Assembly: GCA_041441465.1 (NCBI GenBank)
Contig: JASDSY010000018.1
Coordinates: 3,858 to 67,857, forward strand
Source of the DNA: JASDSY01 sp041441465
GTDB lineage: Bacteria; Muiribacteriota; UBA9980
Direction: 5' to 3'
Length of the DNA: 64,000 nt
The first letter of the stretch is position 1, and each line of letters begins with the position of its first letter. A program made the translations under genes and the position numbers. The notes beneath the pieces are model-generated. The model was not told the origin of the DNA, ran no database searches, and saw only the letters and a program-made list of their open reading frames with translations. Below are positions 12,101 through 27,100 of this stretch, in pieces.

Positions 12101-15100
12101 TGAGAACTGAATTAACGGATGCTGTTGTTAGAAATATAAAAATTGACTCGAAACCTTCGCAGACACAATTCAGCCAGCCGCCGAGCGCCGTAAATGCCGA
12201 TAGCTTTAATGTAAAGTGGAAAAATAAAGATGATAATTCGACTGCTGTTGATCATAAAATAAAGGCGACGTTCGAAAATAATACTGCTGACGGTTTTACT
12301 AACGATAATAATACGAACCTAACTGCAACGTCCGGCGGCGGGGCTGGCGAACCGGCCTTGCCGTTTGACGGAAAATATTTTTTGAAAGCTTCGATGAACG
12401 CAGCTTCCGGTATTATGCGTTTCAGCTATGTCATGCCTGGCAGTTACGATCTTGCAACTTATAATTATATTAATTTTGCTTATTATGTCCCTTCTGCTCA
12501 GGCGGCAAAAATGAGCTTATGGGTTGATGTGAAATTTAACGGCCAATCACATAAAGAAATTATTGATTTGAATGCTTTGAACGGTAATATTACTGATACT
12601 GAAAAATATAACGTTACTAACAGATGGGATTATATCGGAACTACTACATGCCCTGTAGATGTTTGGAAACCGGTATCTTTAAACCTTTATGAATACTTAA
12701 AAAGCATATATGGCTATACAAGTTATACTGTTGATGATATAGTATTTTATTCTAACAGTGAAGTTTCAGGTAATGCAATTTACATAGATGATTTTTCAGT
12801 CTCTAAAAACGGGTTCGCACTTACTAACGTTCAAACTTTAAGGGGCTGGGTTAATGTCGGTGTACCTTCAGAGTGGAAATGGTGGTTAATTGGCGATACT
12901 TCAGCTACGGATGGCTATGATTTCAGTTATATGTATGACGGCACTGAAAATGGTGAAACCTACTTTTTTAGAGGTAAATCATTAGACAACGCGGGTAACG
13001 TCGAACCGGATCAATCTTATGAGGTGTCGACACGCGTCACTGTTGTAAAAACTCCGCCTGATCCGCCTACAAATCTCAGATGGTTTGCGTACAATGACGA
13101 TAATGGAACTACTTTTGCCGAAAGGAAAATGTCAAATGCGCGCTGCTTTGACGAAACCAAAAGACGCGTTATAAGAGCTAAATGGGATGCTCCGCGCGAC
13201 GGTTCCGGTATCGCGGATTATTATATACAAATATCGACAGACGAAGTGTTTGCTACAATTGTGAAACAGGGATGGGTTAAAGACTTGAAAACGTCCGATC
13301 CGGATTCTTATGCTACGCCTGATGATTCCGCTGATTCATATACATTTAAGGCAGTTGACCAGAATTTATACTACTTCAGAGTTCTTAGCAAGAATACTGT
13401 AGGCCTTGAAAGCAGTTATTCACATACTGCCGCAAGCAGCTTCAGAACATATTACTCAAGTCCGACCGGTAATTCTATTGGTTTAAATAGCGATTCTATA
13501 GTTCCTGGAGACTGGCAGACTAAATATCCGGTCGATAAATTATATCCTGCCGGAACTGCCGGCAGCTGGGGAGACTGGGGAACCGCCGAAGTCAGCTATG
13601 CCAAGCGCACATTTGTTATGTTTCAGGATAATTTTGCTGATAATTCTAAATGGACGGGAAATATTGGTGCAGGTTCTGGAAGTAAAATGTTTTATTTTTC
13701 GGGTAATAATCTAATAAGCAACACTCAAGATAAGAGTAAAGATTATTATGTTTATTCACTGGCTCAGGACCTTACAAATTGTACTGCCGCTAAATTAGAA
13801 TTTAACATGACTTTTCTAAAAGCTGATGCCGGCGATTATGCATATATCGGTATTGATAATGGCTCAAAAAATATATTGGAAACTTATAATGGTATAGATG
13901 TACCAACTACTTCTAAATCTTTTGATTTGAGTTCTTATCTTGACCAAAACATTAAAATATATTTTAGGGTTAAAACCGATGGTTCGAATGGAATACCTAA
14001 ATTAAATGTTAGTAATTTAAAATTAATCGTTACAAGAAATGAATCGCCGTCATTAACAGGCGCAAGTTATATATATAAAAAGCCGGTTAATGGCGTTACT
14101 AATACTTCAGCTATTACTTATTACAAGCATGATATAGTTTTCGGAAAATACTCAAAAGATCGTGAATGTACGATAGAAGTACAGGGAACCGCTAAATATA
14201 CGGTATATTTAAACGGCGTGGAATTAAAGAAAAATGCCAGCTCAATTATTGATACCAGTGAAGTTGTCACTTTTAAGAGCATATTCGGCGCGCCTAATAC
14301 TGATAATGGCGAATTTAACATTACGGATACCTGTAATGTTATAACCATTAAGCTGTTGCCGGATCTTCTTTCGGCGCCGACTGGTGAAATGTATGAAAAT
14401 TCTGCTATAGCCTATAAAATAACGGTTAATGAAAAATTAAAAATGATAGTTGACGTTACTGCGCCGGCTGTTGAAAAGATTGTAGCTTACGCGCAGAATG
14501 GCGAAAACATGGAATTGGCTTCAAATCCTTCACCATTCCAGTATTCCCGCGAATTCATGGTTTCGGCTACCGCTAAAGACCTTTCAGGTATCAAGGGCGC
14601 TTATTATAAAATATGGTCATATAACACGCCTTCGGCGGGCGGCGATTTCGAGCCGATCGACGAATATGACGGTACTTATATCGACCTGCCTAACGGCGAT
14701 ACTACCATTACAATACCTGTTGCAACGACTTATGACCGCGTGATGTGCAGCGTGTGGTTTGTCGATATTAACGATAATATAGGCCAGCGAAAAGAAGCTG
14801 AACTCAGGGTTGACCGCGATAAGCCGTCCAAGCCTGCGCTTAAAAAATTTAAAAACGAAAATACCGGCGCTGAATTAGCTGATGGCACCGTAATAAATCA
14901 GCCTAAACCTAAATTTTATTGGTCGGTATCGACTGATGCTACATTTACCAATTCTCACTGGTCGCCTGCCAAAACAGATAACGGCGCAGGCATTGGATTT
15001 TATCAGCTGCAGTTGACTTCAAAAGGCGATTTTGCAACTTCCGATTTTGATGTAATATTAAAAAATGATTCGGATTTTACCTCCGAAGCTTCGTTTACCC

Positions 15101-18100
15101 CTATGGATAATATTCCTGTCGGAACATATAAATGGCGTGTAAGGGCAAGGGACAACATAACAGATACGACTGAAATGAATTTTTCTGATTGGTCAGATAC
15201 AGGCGAGATAAAAGTGGATTATCAGGCGCCTAACACTTACGTTGTCGCTCCGCCGCCTGACGGCCCTTATTTCCGCGAGACCGACAATGTATCGATTCTG
15301 CCGAATATCTATTTTTCAGTAAAAAGTAATGACGGCTCTAGCGATAATCATTCAATATACAGCCAGAAAGCATATTTGGGCGACACTAAAGAAATGCTTA
15401 TTGAAGGTAACGGCGTCGACTGTAACTTTCCGCGTATTAATAGAGACGGAAAATACGTTGTATTCGAAAAACGCGGTACTTCTACATCTGAAATTTATAT
15501 AATGACTAACGGCGGTACCAATCCGATATCGCTTTCAAGACAAACTTATAACAATAAAAATATGTCTTCAGGCGATAAAATAAAATTAACAGGTCAGGTT
15601 ACGACTCCGGTTGTTCCGCCTGCGGATGATCCGTCTGTTTCGGCCCGTCTATATTACGTAATAAGCACCGAAGAAATTTATATCGGAAGCAATTATACTC
15701 TCGAATATGACTATTACGCTGATACTACCGGGACTGGTATCGGCGGTATCAACTTGTGGCTTGAAACTGATTCGGTAACCACTACTCCTCAAAAAACTAA
15801 AATTCGTGACGCTTCTGAATATCCTGTATGGAATACCGATCCTACTCCCGGCGATCAGGATAATACGACTACTGATCCGCTTAACAGAAGCTACACCGGC
15901 ACTGATTATTATAAAAAGTGGAAACATAAGAAAATTCCTATTCCTAACGCTCGTAAAGATTACACGATAAAAACATGGGAAGTGGCTCTTGAAAATAATG
16001 ACCCGGGTAAATCGATAAACGTTTATTATGATAATATTTGCGTCTATGATGCTGAACAGGCAATAGTCAAAAAAATATATTCTCGCGGCGCCCTTCCAAA
16101 ATCTGAATTAGCGGATTATAGGGCGAATTATGAAAATTATTCGGTTTCGATTGAAAAAGGTTCCGTAAGCAATGAAGAATACAATAAAAAAGTGCTTTTT
16201 GACGTTAATCCTGACATGACGACAAATGCTTCTAAAGTTGTATTTTCAAGATATTCCGGGTACAGGCGCTACAGGCTTAATGTAGGTGCCGCCCCGAAAG
16301 ATTATACCGTTATGATTAAGGTCGACGGTGAAACCGCAAAAGATATATACGACAGAAGTATGTCTAATGGAGATGATTTCAGGGTATACTGGAAATATTG
16401 GGATAGCTCGTCGTCATCGACGAAAGAAATCGAGCTTGATAGATATGTAGAAACTTATGAATCAAATGACATTAAAGTATGGTTCAAAATTCAGGAAGCG
16501 GCAGGCTGGACCGGCGGGCTTTCAAATTATTATATTGAATACGGCAAACTTTCAGTAGGCGAGCCGCCTATTGATTACAGTAAGGTTTATTATTTCTATG
16601 ACTCATTTGATAAAGGTATTAATGTTAAAGAAAACTGGACTATGATAGGAAATCCTGACTGGGAAAGTTCCGGTAATGTCCTGTTTAAAAATGGTTCGAT
16701 TACTGTTAGCGGCAATGGATTGTATTCTAAAAAAACTTTTGAGCCGGTCAGCGATACGCTTGGCCTTGGTTTTACAATACACGCTAAATTGCTTCAAACT
16801 ACATCTGAAGTAAGAATAGGCCTTGCTCCTTCGACTTATGACAGGTCGAATGCTTTCGCTTTTGAAACCGACATAAATGATAGATTTTTCCATCCGGCTA
16901 ATGCTAATAAGGTTTATTCTTCCGTAAACTCAGCGTGGGTTAATCATTATCCCGGCCTTGACTCTATTGAAAATGATCTTTCAAATTATCCTATGCCTGA
17001 AGATTTTTCCGCTAAGAATAATCAGTGGCATACATATAATTTTTCATGGTTAAAAAGAGTTGAAGACGGCGATACTTCAAATACGATAAGATGGCATTAC
17101 GATGATACTGCATATTCGAACGCGATGAATTCCGCGCCACGTAAAGTAAGAGCAAGCGGGGCTTTATCGATATATATGAATAACGTATCAGGTACCGAAA
17201 CTGTTTATATAGATAAAGTGATGGTAAGACTGCTTCAAGAGTCTGAACCTACTGCTGAAATCGATACGACTACTATAGAGTTGACAGGCGCCTATGAAGT
17301 TACAATGGTAAATGTTAATTACGACGAGGCGAATGACGTTATCGCTTATTACGGCGGAGAAAAGTTTCTGACCGATACTACCGGAAGCCGTTATGATAAG
17401 TTAAACCCAAAAATCAGCCCTGACGGGTCTAAAGTAGTATATATGGCAGATCTAAATGATAATCAATATGATGTTTATCTTTTAAATACCGACGGCAGTA
17501 ATTTTGCCGACGGCAGTACATTGAAGAGGCTGACGACTTATGAATCGAATGATAAAGATCCGAGCTGGTCGCCAGACGGCGAAAAAATAGTTTTCTTGCG
17601 TGAAGTAGATGAAGGCGACGGCACCGTAAGTGTCATAATGACAATGAAGTGGGACGGCACCGATCAGCAGCGTATAAAAATTTCCGATAAAACCGATGTT
17701 AACTATCGTTCGCCTGTTTACGGCTTGATGGGTGACAGGTTGTATTATGCGCGTCCGTCCGATGTAGGTAATTATGAGGTATATTGCTTATGGGCCAAAG
17801 ACGTGTATAAAGGCAAAACTATTGAAACTTCAGAGAATTCGGAAGAAATTAAAATTACTACTCTTGACAGCAAGGAAGATGCGAGCAGAGTATCGGTTGA
17901 AATGCCTAAAAAATCAGGCTGGTATTATAATGTGCCTACTATAACGATGTATACGCGTGACAGCGAAGGCCATGGTTCGAGGATTTATTATATGTACGAT
18001 CCTCTTACTTATGTGCCTGATTGGCAATATTCAAGCAAAGCCTCAGGCGGCTCCGTTCTTTCACTGGCACCGTCAATTCCTGTAAGTTCCGACGGACACT

Positions 18101-21100
18101 TCAGGGATGCTTTGAAATTCTTCGGCTGCGATATTGATGTTCAATATGAATCTACGTCGGGTTATTTTAAAGGAAAACAAGAATCGGGCAACGTTGAATT
18201 GAAACATAATTTTACGCTTTTGATCGATGACAAACAGCCGGCTTCGACTGCCGCGGTTCATATAGTCGACCGTGACGGTACAAAATTAGGTGTTAATATC
18301 GATAACAGAATTGAATATAGCGCCGAAGTTGAAACTAACGGCTATGGCGGCGATAATATTTTGAAGAGTGCCGAAATAAGTTTGCTTATTCCGACTGATA
18401 AACAGTATGTTGATTGGATTTATATGTCCAATGCCAATACCGCTCCTAATGGTTATGAAACAGAGCCTGTCGATCTTGGTTCGGAAGATGCCGCCGGCAA
18501 TGTTTCTTATACAAGTACTAGCGAAGTCTGGTTTAGAGCCGGCCGCGCCTCTAAATTTTTCTATCCGGCCAGAAAATGGATGCTCGATAAACCGGATGAG
18601 TCAGGTCCGAAAGTTATTTACGCATGGCTTGGTTCTGAGGGCCGTGTGATTAAAGCCGTGTCTGAAGAGGTATACCTTGTCGCTGACATTCCTAAGCATT
18701 ATGAAGACAGGGTTTATGTTACTACGACAAGCCAATTTAAAAAAGGCGTTTTTGTCGACGGCAAGGGCGTAATTGAAAAAGATGCGATTTCACTCGACCA
18801 GGGGAACTATGATACTTATGAGACTCCTGTAATGACGCTTGGAAGTCACGTTACCGATCTTAGTAAAATTTATTATATGGCTGAAACGTCATCCGTGCAG
18901 GCATACGATTCGGAAGCTATAAAATTAATTCAGGTAAGACGCGGTACCAGCCTTATCCCTGATTCGGTTCATTGGAGCGATTGGGTTGAAGTGCCGGCGC
19001 TTGATCTTAAAAATGCGACTTCGGAAATTGATATTTCAATGGAAGCTACCGGTATTTTCGGCAAAGCTATAAGCGAAGGCAAAATACAGAAAAATGACGG
19101 CTGGCACCAGAGCTCAAATGAGGTCCAGTTTGTGCAGGCAAGAATAAAGCTCGACGGCTACGTGAGAGTTACTGAAATAGGGTTCTTGTTTAAACGTGTC
19201 GCTGACGGCCTTAGAAATTATAATTCCGATCCTAATATCGATGATGCGGCAGATAAAAATGGCGTTTATAAAACAATGCCGCGTCTTACTTTTGGTTCTA
19301 CGACAAAATCGAAAATTGATAACCCGCTTGAAATTCGTTATTACTGGAAAAACTCGCGCGGCAAATCTGGCGGCAGCGAGGCGAATCCTTTAATACTCGA
19401 CTATAACACCATGATTGCGCTTGGTACTACAGAGGTTTTCAGCGCTACAGATGAAGTGTTTTCATATAAAACGGCTAAAAAAGTATCTGATGACTCTACT
19501 GAAGTCACCGAAAAATATTTCTTCGGCTTAAAAAAGAGCACGGTTGATAATACATTGGAAATAGTTCTTGATCCTGATTTTAAAGATGGTTCCGTTGAAA
19601 TACGGTTATGGGTTATTGATATTGCCGGTAATGAATCGACTAAAGAAACTTATGTTTATTATATCAATACTTCATCAATTCATGATCCTAAGATTAACAT
19701 AAGCCGCTCTACTTCAACTTTGCATCCTTATAATGTAAATTCATTGGCGACGGATGTAAGTGATTCGTTATATACGAATATGCCTTTTGTGGATAATACT
19801 ATTGAGGTCACAGGCGGTAACTATCGCATGCTTTCGAATAGGCCTGATTTCAAGGATGCTAAATGGGAAATAATGAGCTGGCCTGATTCATGCGATAAAT
19901 GGGAAAAATGGGGAAGCGGGACACAGTCGGTAGGACTTTATGATTATGATATCACTTATGACGGATATTCAGTTGAATATACTGATGAAGTGCATTTTGG
20001 CAATAAAGTTCCGGATATGTTCGACGGACAGAAAGTCGTTTATTCTAAATTTAAAAATGCCGCCGGCCTTATAGTCGGACCGGTTACAGACGAGATAATA
20101 CTCGACACTCAGCCGCCGACTACTTCTTACCAGGGCGTTACCGATAACGGCGTTTTAGGTCAGAACGGTAATATAATCAATATAAAACTTACAAATGTAT
20201 ATGATTTTGAAGACGGTACTTCGTCGACCACTCTGAAGTTTGGAACGGCCGAAACCGCTATAATGGTTGCGCATAAATACAATTCATTGTATATAACCGA
20301 ACGAAACTATCCTGACGCAAGTTTACGTTTAAGGTATAACGCTCAGGCTGAAGGACTAAAGGAAGAATCATATTATACTTCGCCTGTTTATTTGATCGGC
20401 ACGCATATCTTATCCGAGCCGCTTGGAAGATTAAGATGGAAACAGGCGGCCGACGCTGATAATACAATTGAAATATGGGTTCGTACTATTCCGGATAAAG
20501 GCGATGGCAGCCCTGATTTTGACCACGCCCAGGCATGGAATAACGGCGGCGATTCTTATTATAAAGCCGGAACGGGTACTACCGAAGTAACTCCATGGAA
20601 AGAACTGCTTTCTACCGGTAACTCTATTTCGCCTTATGACAGGCAATTTATGCAATTTAAAGTTAAAATGTCAACTACTAAGGCTTCCGGTTTAGTTCCG
20701 CGTATCGATGAAATGGAATTTGAGTTCAAGAGAAAATCGGATTTGATTTCAGCATATCCGGCTAAAGACCCCGACGGCAGTTCAGGTTATTTTAAAACAC
20801 CTGTCACCGTTAATATATTTAAGAATGATAATCTTGACGTTATAAAATACAGATGGTCGAATAGCGCTTCGACTTTAGCAGGCGACACTTACGAAATCCT
20901 TTCTTCGACTGAAGTCTCTTCGATCGCTAAAGGACAGTTCGTAATTGATGTTGACAGCTCTAAAAAACCTTATTTACATTGGTTTGGCGTGTCTAAAACT
21001 GGCGACACAGAATCAGTTATACATACAAAATTATTTAAGTTCGCTAATATAACGGCCGGCAGCAAACCAGCAGTTAAAATCAAAGAAGGCGAGCTTTTAA

Positions 21101-24100
21101 AATCAAGATATGTTCATTTGATATTTTATCCTGGTATCCCTGGAGATACTGTAAATCCAGGTTCTATTGAGGTTTCATGCAGCCCGTATATGACTTCGCC
21201 TCAGCTCATTACTTATACTACAAGCCCTGACAGCGTAGAATGGCCTGATTCGTCATCGGCCGGGTTTGAACTTAAGGAATCGGATAATGTTACTTCGGCT
21301 AAAGAAGGCGTGGTAAAAGTATATGCAAGATACAACAGTCCGTACGGCGAAACTACTGAAGTTGTTTCGGCAGCCGCTGTGCTGGATATGGCGACTCCTG
21401 AAGTGAGCCTTAATAAAGTCGGTGATTCTGAATACGCCGATTATATTAAAGGAAATTTTGCCAATACCATTTATACCGGCATCGGAAATTATAATGTCGA
21501 CCTGACTCTTGATTATAGAAATAATTTTAATGCTCTTGCCGTAAATTCGACGGGAATTAACAGCCCTGCCGGCATAGCTACTGATTCAGATTCTGTCTAT
21601 GTGGCTAATGCGGCGACACTTTATAAACTCGACGCGGTAACATTGAATGTAATTAAAACTAAATCAGGTTTCGGTGAATTGTGCGGTATAGAAGTCGACG
21701 AAAATTATGTATATGTTACTGATAAAACTATGCATGTTTTATACAGGCTTGATAAAAATACTCTTGCCCAAACGGCTAAATTTGGTACTTCCGGAGTAGC
21801 AGGCACAGTTTCCGATACCGATAAGCTGAATACTCCAACCGATATAGCTATTGATCCCGGTCGTAATACCATTTATATTAACGACAGCGGCAGCGAAAGA
21901 ATCATGAAAATAAATCTTAACGGTCTTTCTTATGTTACAAAGCAAAATTACGCATTTTTTGGAACGGGTTTTGAAAGTATTACCGGTATCGCGGCAAGCG
22001 ACGATGCAATATTTATTTCTAACCAGAATACTCATCTTATCGGTAAATTTGATTCTAAGTTCGTTCTTGGATCGCCGATGGAAATCGTCGGTGAAAATAA
22101 TACTCCGGGTACTGACGAAGTTCATTTTAATGTTCCGAAATATTTAAGCCAGGATGATTGTTCGGTCTATGTGGCTGATTCCGGTAACAATAGAGTAATG
22201 AAATTTAGCTATGATTTGAAGTATATTAATTCATTCGGTGTTATCGGTAATAATTCGAATAAGGCTTCGACACTTAATAATCCTCAGGGCGTATGCGGTT
22301 ACATGGATAAAATTTATATTTCTGATAAAGGTAATCAGCGTATAATATCTATCGGAAAGGTTAATGATGAATATGTTCTTGACAGCTATCTCGGCGCATT
22401 AGACGGTTCATCATCCCCGGCCGGCAACAATAAGCAGGATTCGCCTTACAGGCTAAACAGGCCGCAGGGCATGGTTTCTGATATGGAATATGCTTATTTT
22501 GCTGACAGCGAAAATCACAGGATACTGAAGTTAAATATAACAACTATGAAAGTAGAAAGGCAATTTGGCATTACCGGTGTAAGCGGCGCCGATAACTTGC
22601 ATCTAAATAAACCTTCAGCCGTCGGCGTTATTTTCGGTCAAAATACTTCTTCGTATGTTTTTGTTTCGGATAATGTCAATAAACGTTTGATAAAACTCAA
22701 AAATAAATTTGGTGCATTAGAATACGTTGCTGATGACAAGACCGTTAATGCAGGTATCAATTTAACATCGCCTGCTGGAATTTGTACAGACGGCTCATCC
22801 GATTCTGCAAGTAAAATATATGTTGCTGACGGTAATGGCATTGCGGTTTATAACCTTGGCGACTTGAAATTTAATTCAAAAATCAATTCAGTCGCTGGAA
22901 ATAATTTTGTAAATGTAACTGATATTAAATATGACGGAAGTAATTTTTATATTACAGATTCCGGTACGGATAATCATCAATTATATAAAGTAAAAGGTTC
23001 TTTGGCAGCACCTGTATCGGTTTCGAAATATAATTTGAATGGTCAAACGCTTTCTAAAGCGCTGGCAAGCGGTGTTTGTTACGGCCTTAATTCCCCGGCC
23101 GCGGTTTCAATTTCGACTTCCGGTGAATTATTTGTGGCAGATACCGGAAATCACAGGATATTAAAGCTTGATAATACGTTAAATTATAAATCGACGTTAG
23201 GGCTTTCTGAAATTAACGGAAACGGCACTACACCTGTAACTTTAAATAAACCTATAGGCGTTACGGTTTTAAATAATATGGCGTCAAAATATGTTCTTGT
23301 TGCTGATACTTATAACAACCGCATTTTGAAAGTAAAATTTAATACAAGTAAGTATGCTGATTATGGCGAGTATTATTCACGCGTAATCGATCTTGGAAAT
23401 TATGTTGTGCCTATTTCAACGGGCGCTGAAGGCACCGGGCTCAGTATAGAAAACTTATATTCACATTATGATTTCTCTTCGACAAGCGGCATAGAGTTAT
23501 ATGTTAGAACTGCTCCTGAACGCGGTGACGGTCATTATGATGGCCGTGAGTGGTCAGAATGGCAGCAATTCAAATTACCGTCTCTGGAACTTGTCGATCT
23601 TTTGAATACATTTATAAACAGAAGAACATTGACCGACCATCAATATGTTCAGTATAAGATCGTTTTAGCGACTGAAGATGCAGAACAAACTCCTCGCTTT
23701 AAGAGAACTCTGGTTAAATATAAAAGGAATTACGAGGGTGATTTCGCTACAAGCGCAACTGTAAAAGATGACGGTTATTATATAACTCCGCCATTTATAA
23801 CAATTGATCATAATGACCATCTTGGCAATCTTAAGTATAAATGGAATACAGGAACATATCAGGATGTTCTAAATTCTTCAACTCAAGTTATGGAAGGTAA
23901 TAATTTATTGAGTTATTACGCAAATGACTGGTTGAACAATTTTTCAACTCCAAATCCTGGAACATTTAGATATTATCGAGATACCGTGCCGCCTGTAAGG
24001 CCTTCGATTAAAGTAGTCGAAACGATACCTGTAAGTTCCGGAAAAGTAACGCTTGATTTATCAGGCGTTATAGATGCCAATAAGATGATTTTATCTGAAA

Positions 24101-27100
24101 AAGATGATTTTTCAACTGGAACGTGGGAAAATTATGTCGCGACAAAATTATATAACTTAGAACCTATATCGGCTGGCACGACTGAAGTAAGTGACGGCGT
24201 TAAGAAAATTTACGCTAAATTTAAAGATAATGCCGGCCAGGAAACTTTGAAAGTTATGGATATCGTGCGTAAAAAATCTTCGCAATCAGCTCCTATCGCT
24301 AAGATTAAATCGTATGAACATGGCGGCTATTATGACTTTATGAGAGGCACTACAAATGAAACGCAGCTTGATAAATACGGCTATCTAACATTGTCATACG
24401 ATGACTACGGTTTGATTTCATCATTGGGTTCTAATTACATGAATAATCCAGGCGGCATCGCTGTACGCTATAATCCTGATCAGGAACAATTTGAAATATT
24501 TGTCGCTAATAGAGGAAATCATACTATAAGTAAGTTCATTTCTACAGTTGCGCAGCCTAATACTATAACATGGGCTGTTAATTATGGAGTTGACGGAGTA
24601 GCAGGTTCTGATGAGGTGCATTTTGATACTCCGACCGATGTAATGTGTGATGGAACTTATGTTTATGTTGTTGATTCTAAAAACCATAGAGTTGTTAAAT
24701 TATTGAATAAATCAATGCCTATTCATAATTTGACATATTTATGCCAGTTCGGTGTCTCAAGTTTTTCGGGCGCCGGTACTGATCATTTAAATACTCCGTA
24801 TTCGATAACATATTCCAATGGCTTTATTTATATTGCTGACAGCGGTAATAACAGAATAGTGCAGCTGCTTTCACAAAATATGCAGTATTTACAATCTATT
24901 ACGACTGCCGCAGGCATGAAAGGTATTGCCACCGATGGTTATTACTTGTATTACATAGTGGGCAAAGAAGTATATAGAAAAACATTAAATAACTTGGGAG
25001 CTGCTGCTGTAACGTATAGCGGCAGTTCGGCATCTTCGAAATATCCGCTCGATAAGCCGGATTACATTTCCGCTGACGGTTTGAATGTATATATTTCTGA
25101 TTCAGGGCTTAAGAGAATTATAAATACAGATGTAGATTTCAACTATAAATCCACTTATGATAAGAATATTGTCGGATTCAGCGGATTAGCGTCAAATACA
25201 AATAATAAGACGACATATTTGTTCGCGGTTGACAGCGTTAACAATACAATTTACAAGTTAAATGCCCTGGATAATTTTTACAGGACAAGCGGCACTTATC
25301 TTTCCGAAATAATTGATCTTGGTTCTCATATCAGGCGAATCGGCAGAGTATTTTATTCATCTGAATCTAACGTTAATACTTCGATCAAACTTGAAGTAAA
25401 AGTTTATCCCGATGTTATTGTTAATGGCAAGCATACTCCTGATTCGGCAAACGCTTCAAACTGGGTTCCGATAACTGAATCTGGAGCGGAATTTACAGAA
25501 AACGGCATACTGCCGTCTCAGCCGAACTCAACTACCGGATTTGCCGGTCAGTTTAAATATTTTATTCAATATAAAGTTACAATGACCAACAGCAACCAGC
25601 AATATACACCTATATTCAAGGGGTTTAGCGTCGAGTTTATAAGACAGGGCGACGGTTTGTCATCTCTGCCAAATATTTACCCTAATGCTTCAAATAACTG
25701 GGAAGGATGGTATATTACCCCGCCTGCTTATACAGTTTCGGCACAGGAATGGTATGAAGTCCAGATAACTTTAAAGAATAACTTAAATCCGGCTAAAACA
25801 TTTACATTTAAAACCAATCAGGGCGATAGCATACCTGTTATTACTACAACTGCCATGTCGGCAAAATGGCCGGATATGGTTTTAGGCGAAGGAACAAATT
25901 CAGTTACGACATGGGCGAAAGATATTTCAGGCAACGCTACATTCGGCGAAACTGCCGAAATTTGTTATGACGCCAAGGCGCCTCAAAATCCTAGAATTAT
26001 ATTAACAAGCCCTAATACTTACAATGCTAAGAATAAGTATTATTACCTGACTAATCCTTCGTCTGGAGCTTTAACCCTCAATTTTGACCTCAAAATTGAC
26101 GATGATGACGGATTGGCAAGAAGAGTAATTTATTCAAGCAAAATGGTTGACATGACTAAATCTGTTTCGGATCCGGCTTGGAAAGAAATGACAACGATTG
26201 ACGGCGCCGACAGGGTGCTTTCAATTTCAGGTTATGCGTATAAAGAAGGACTTAATACTATATATGCTAAATTCTGCGATCAGGCTGGCAATTTATCTAA
26301 AATGATTTATATTAACGTATTCGTAGATACTGTGCCGCCTAAGTCATATCTTGACAGATTGGTTCAGATATCAGCCGAGCAATTTTCTGCCGGAAATAAT
26401 TCGACTGACGGCGTTGAAATTGTTAATGATAATGTAACTTTTGCAAAATGGTTATATAACGGTTCAATTTCTTATTCGCCGGATATTCCTTCATACGTTT
26501 CGGCTGACAGTAAGTATGTTTATGCATCATATTATAATACCGGCGCAACCGAAGGATACATTAATATAATCAGTAAAAACTTCATTGATAAAAAGACTGC
26601 GAAGAATAAATTTATTATTGTAAATAGCGACGGCAGCACAAGTGAAGTTAAATTAAAACAGCCGGTCAGCGTAATATCGGCTAATGATAAGTTATTTATA
26701 TTGGACAAGAAGTTAAATGCTCTGATAAGAGTTAATCTTGATAAAACTACCATAGATGCAAGTAAAGTCATCGGCGATACTATTGAAGTTGTATTTGGCA
26801 AAATCGGCGTTGCGGCAAGCGAAAGCACGGGATTGAATGAGCCTTCGGGTATGGCAATCTCAGGCAATGATGTTTACATTGCTGATACCAAAAATAATAG
26901 AGTCGTTAAAACCAACATAAATCTTAATATGTTAATAGGTCAGTACGGATCGCTTGTAAATAGTATAATTAAAGAACCTATAGCGGTAGCCGTTGATTCT
27001 AATAATTTTTATGTGGCTGAACGCGGTATAAGCGGCCAGAATCGTGTTGTTATATTAGATAAATCATTAAATGAAGTTCAATCATTTGACTCTATCGGCG

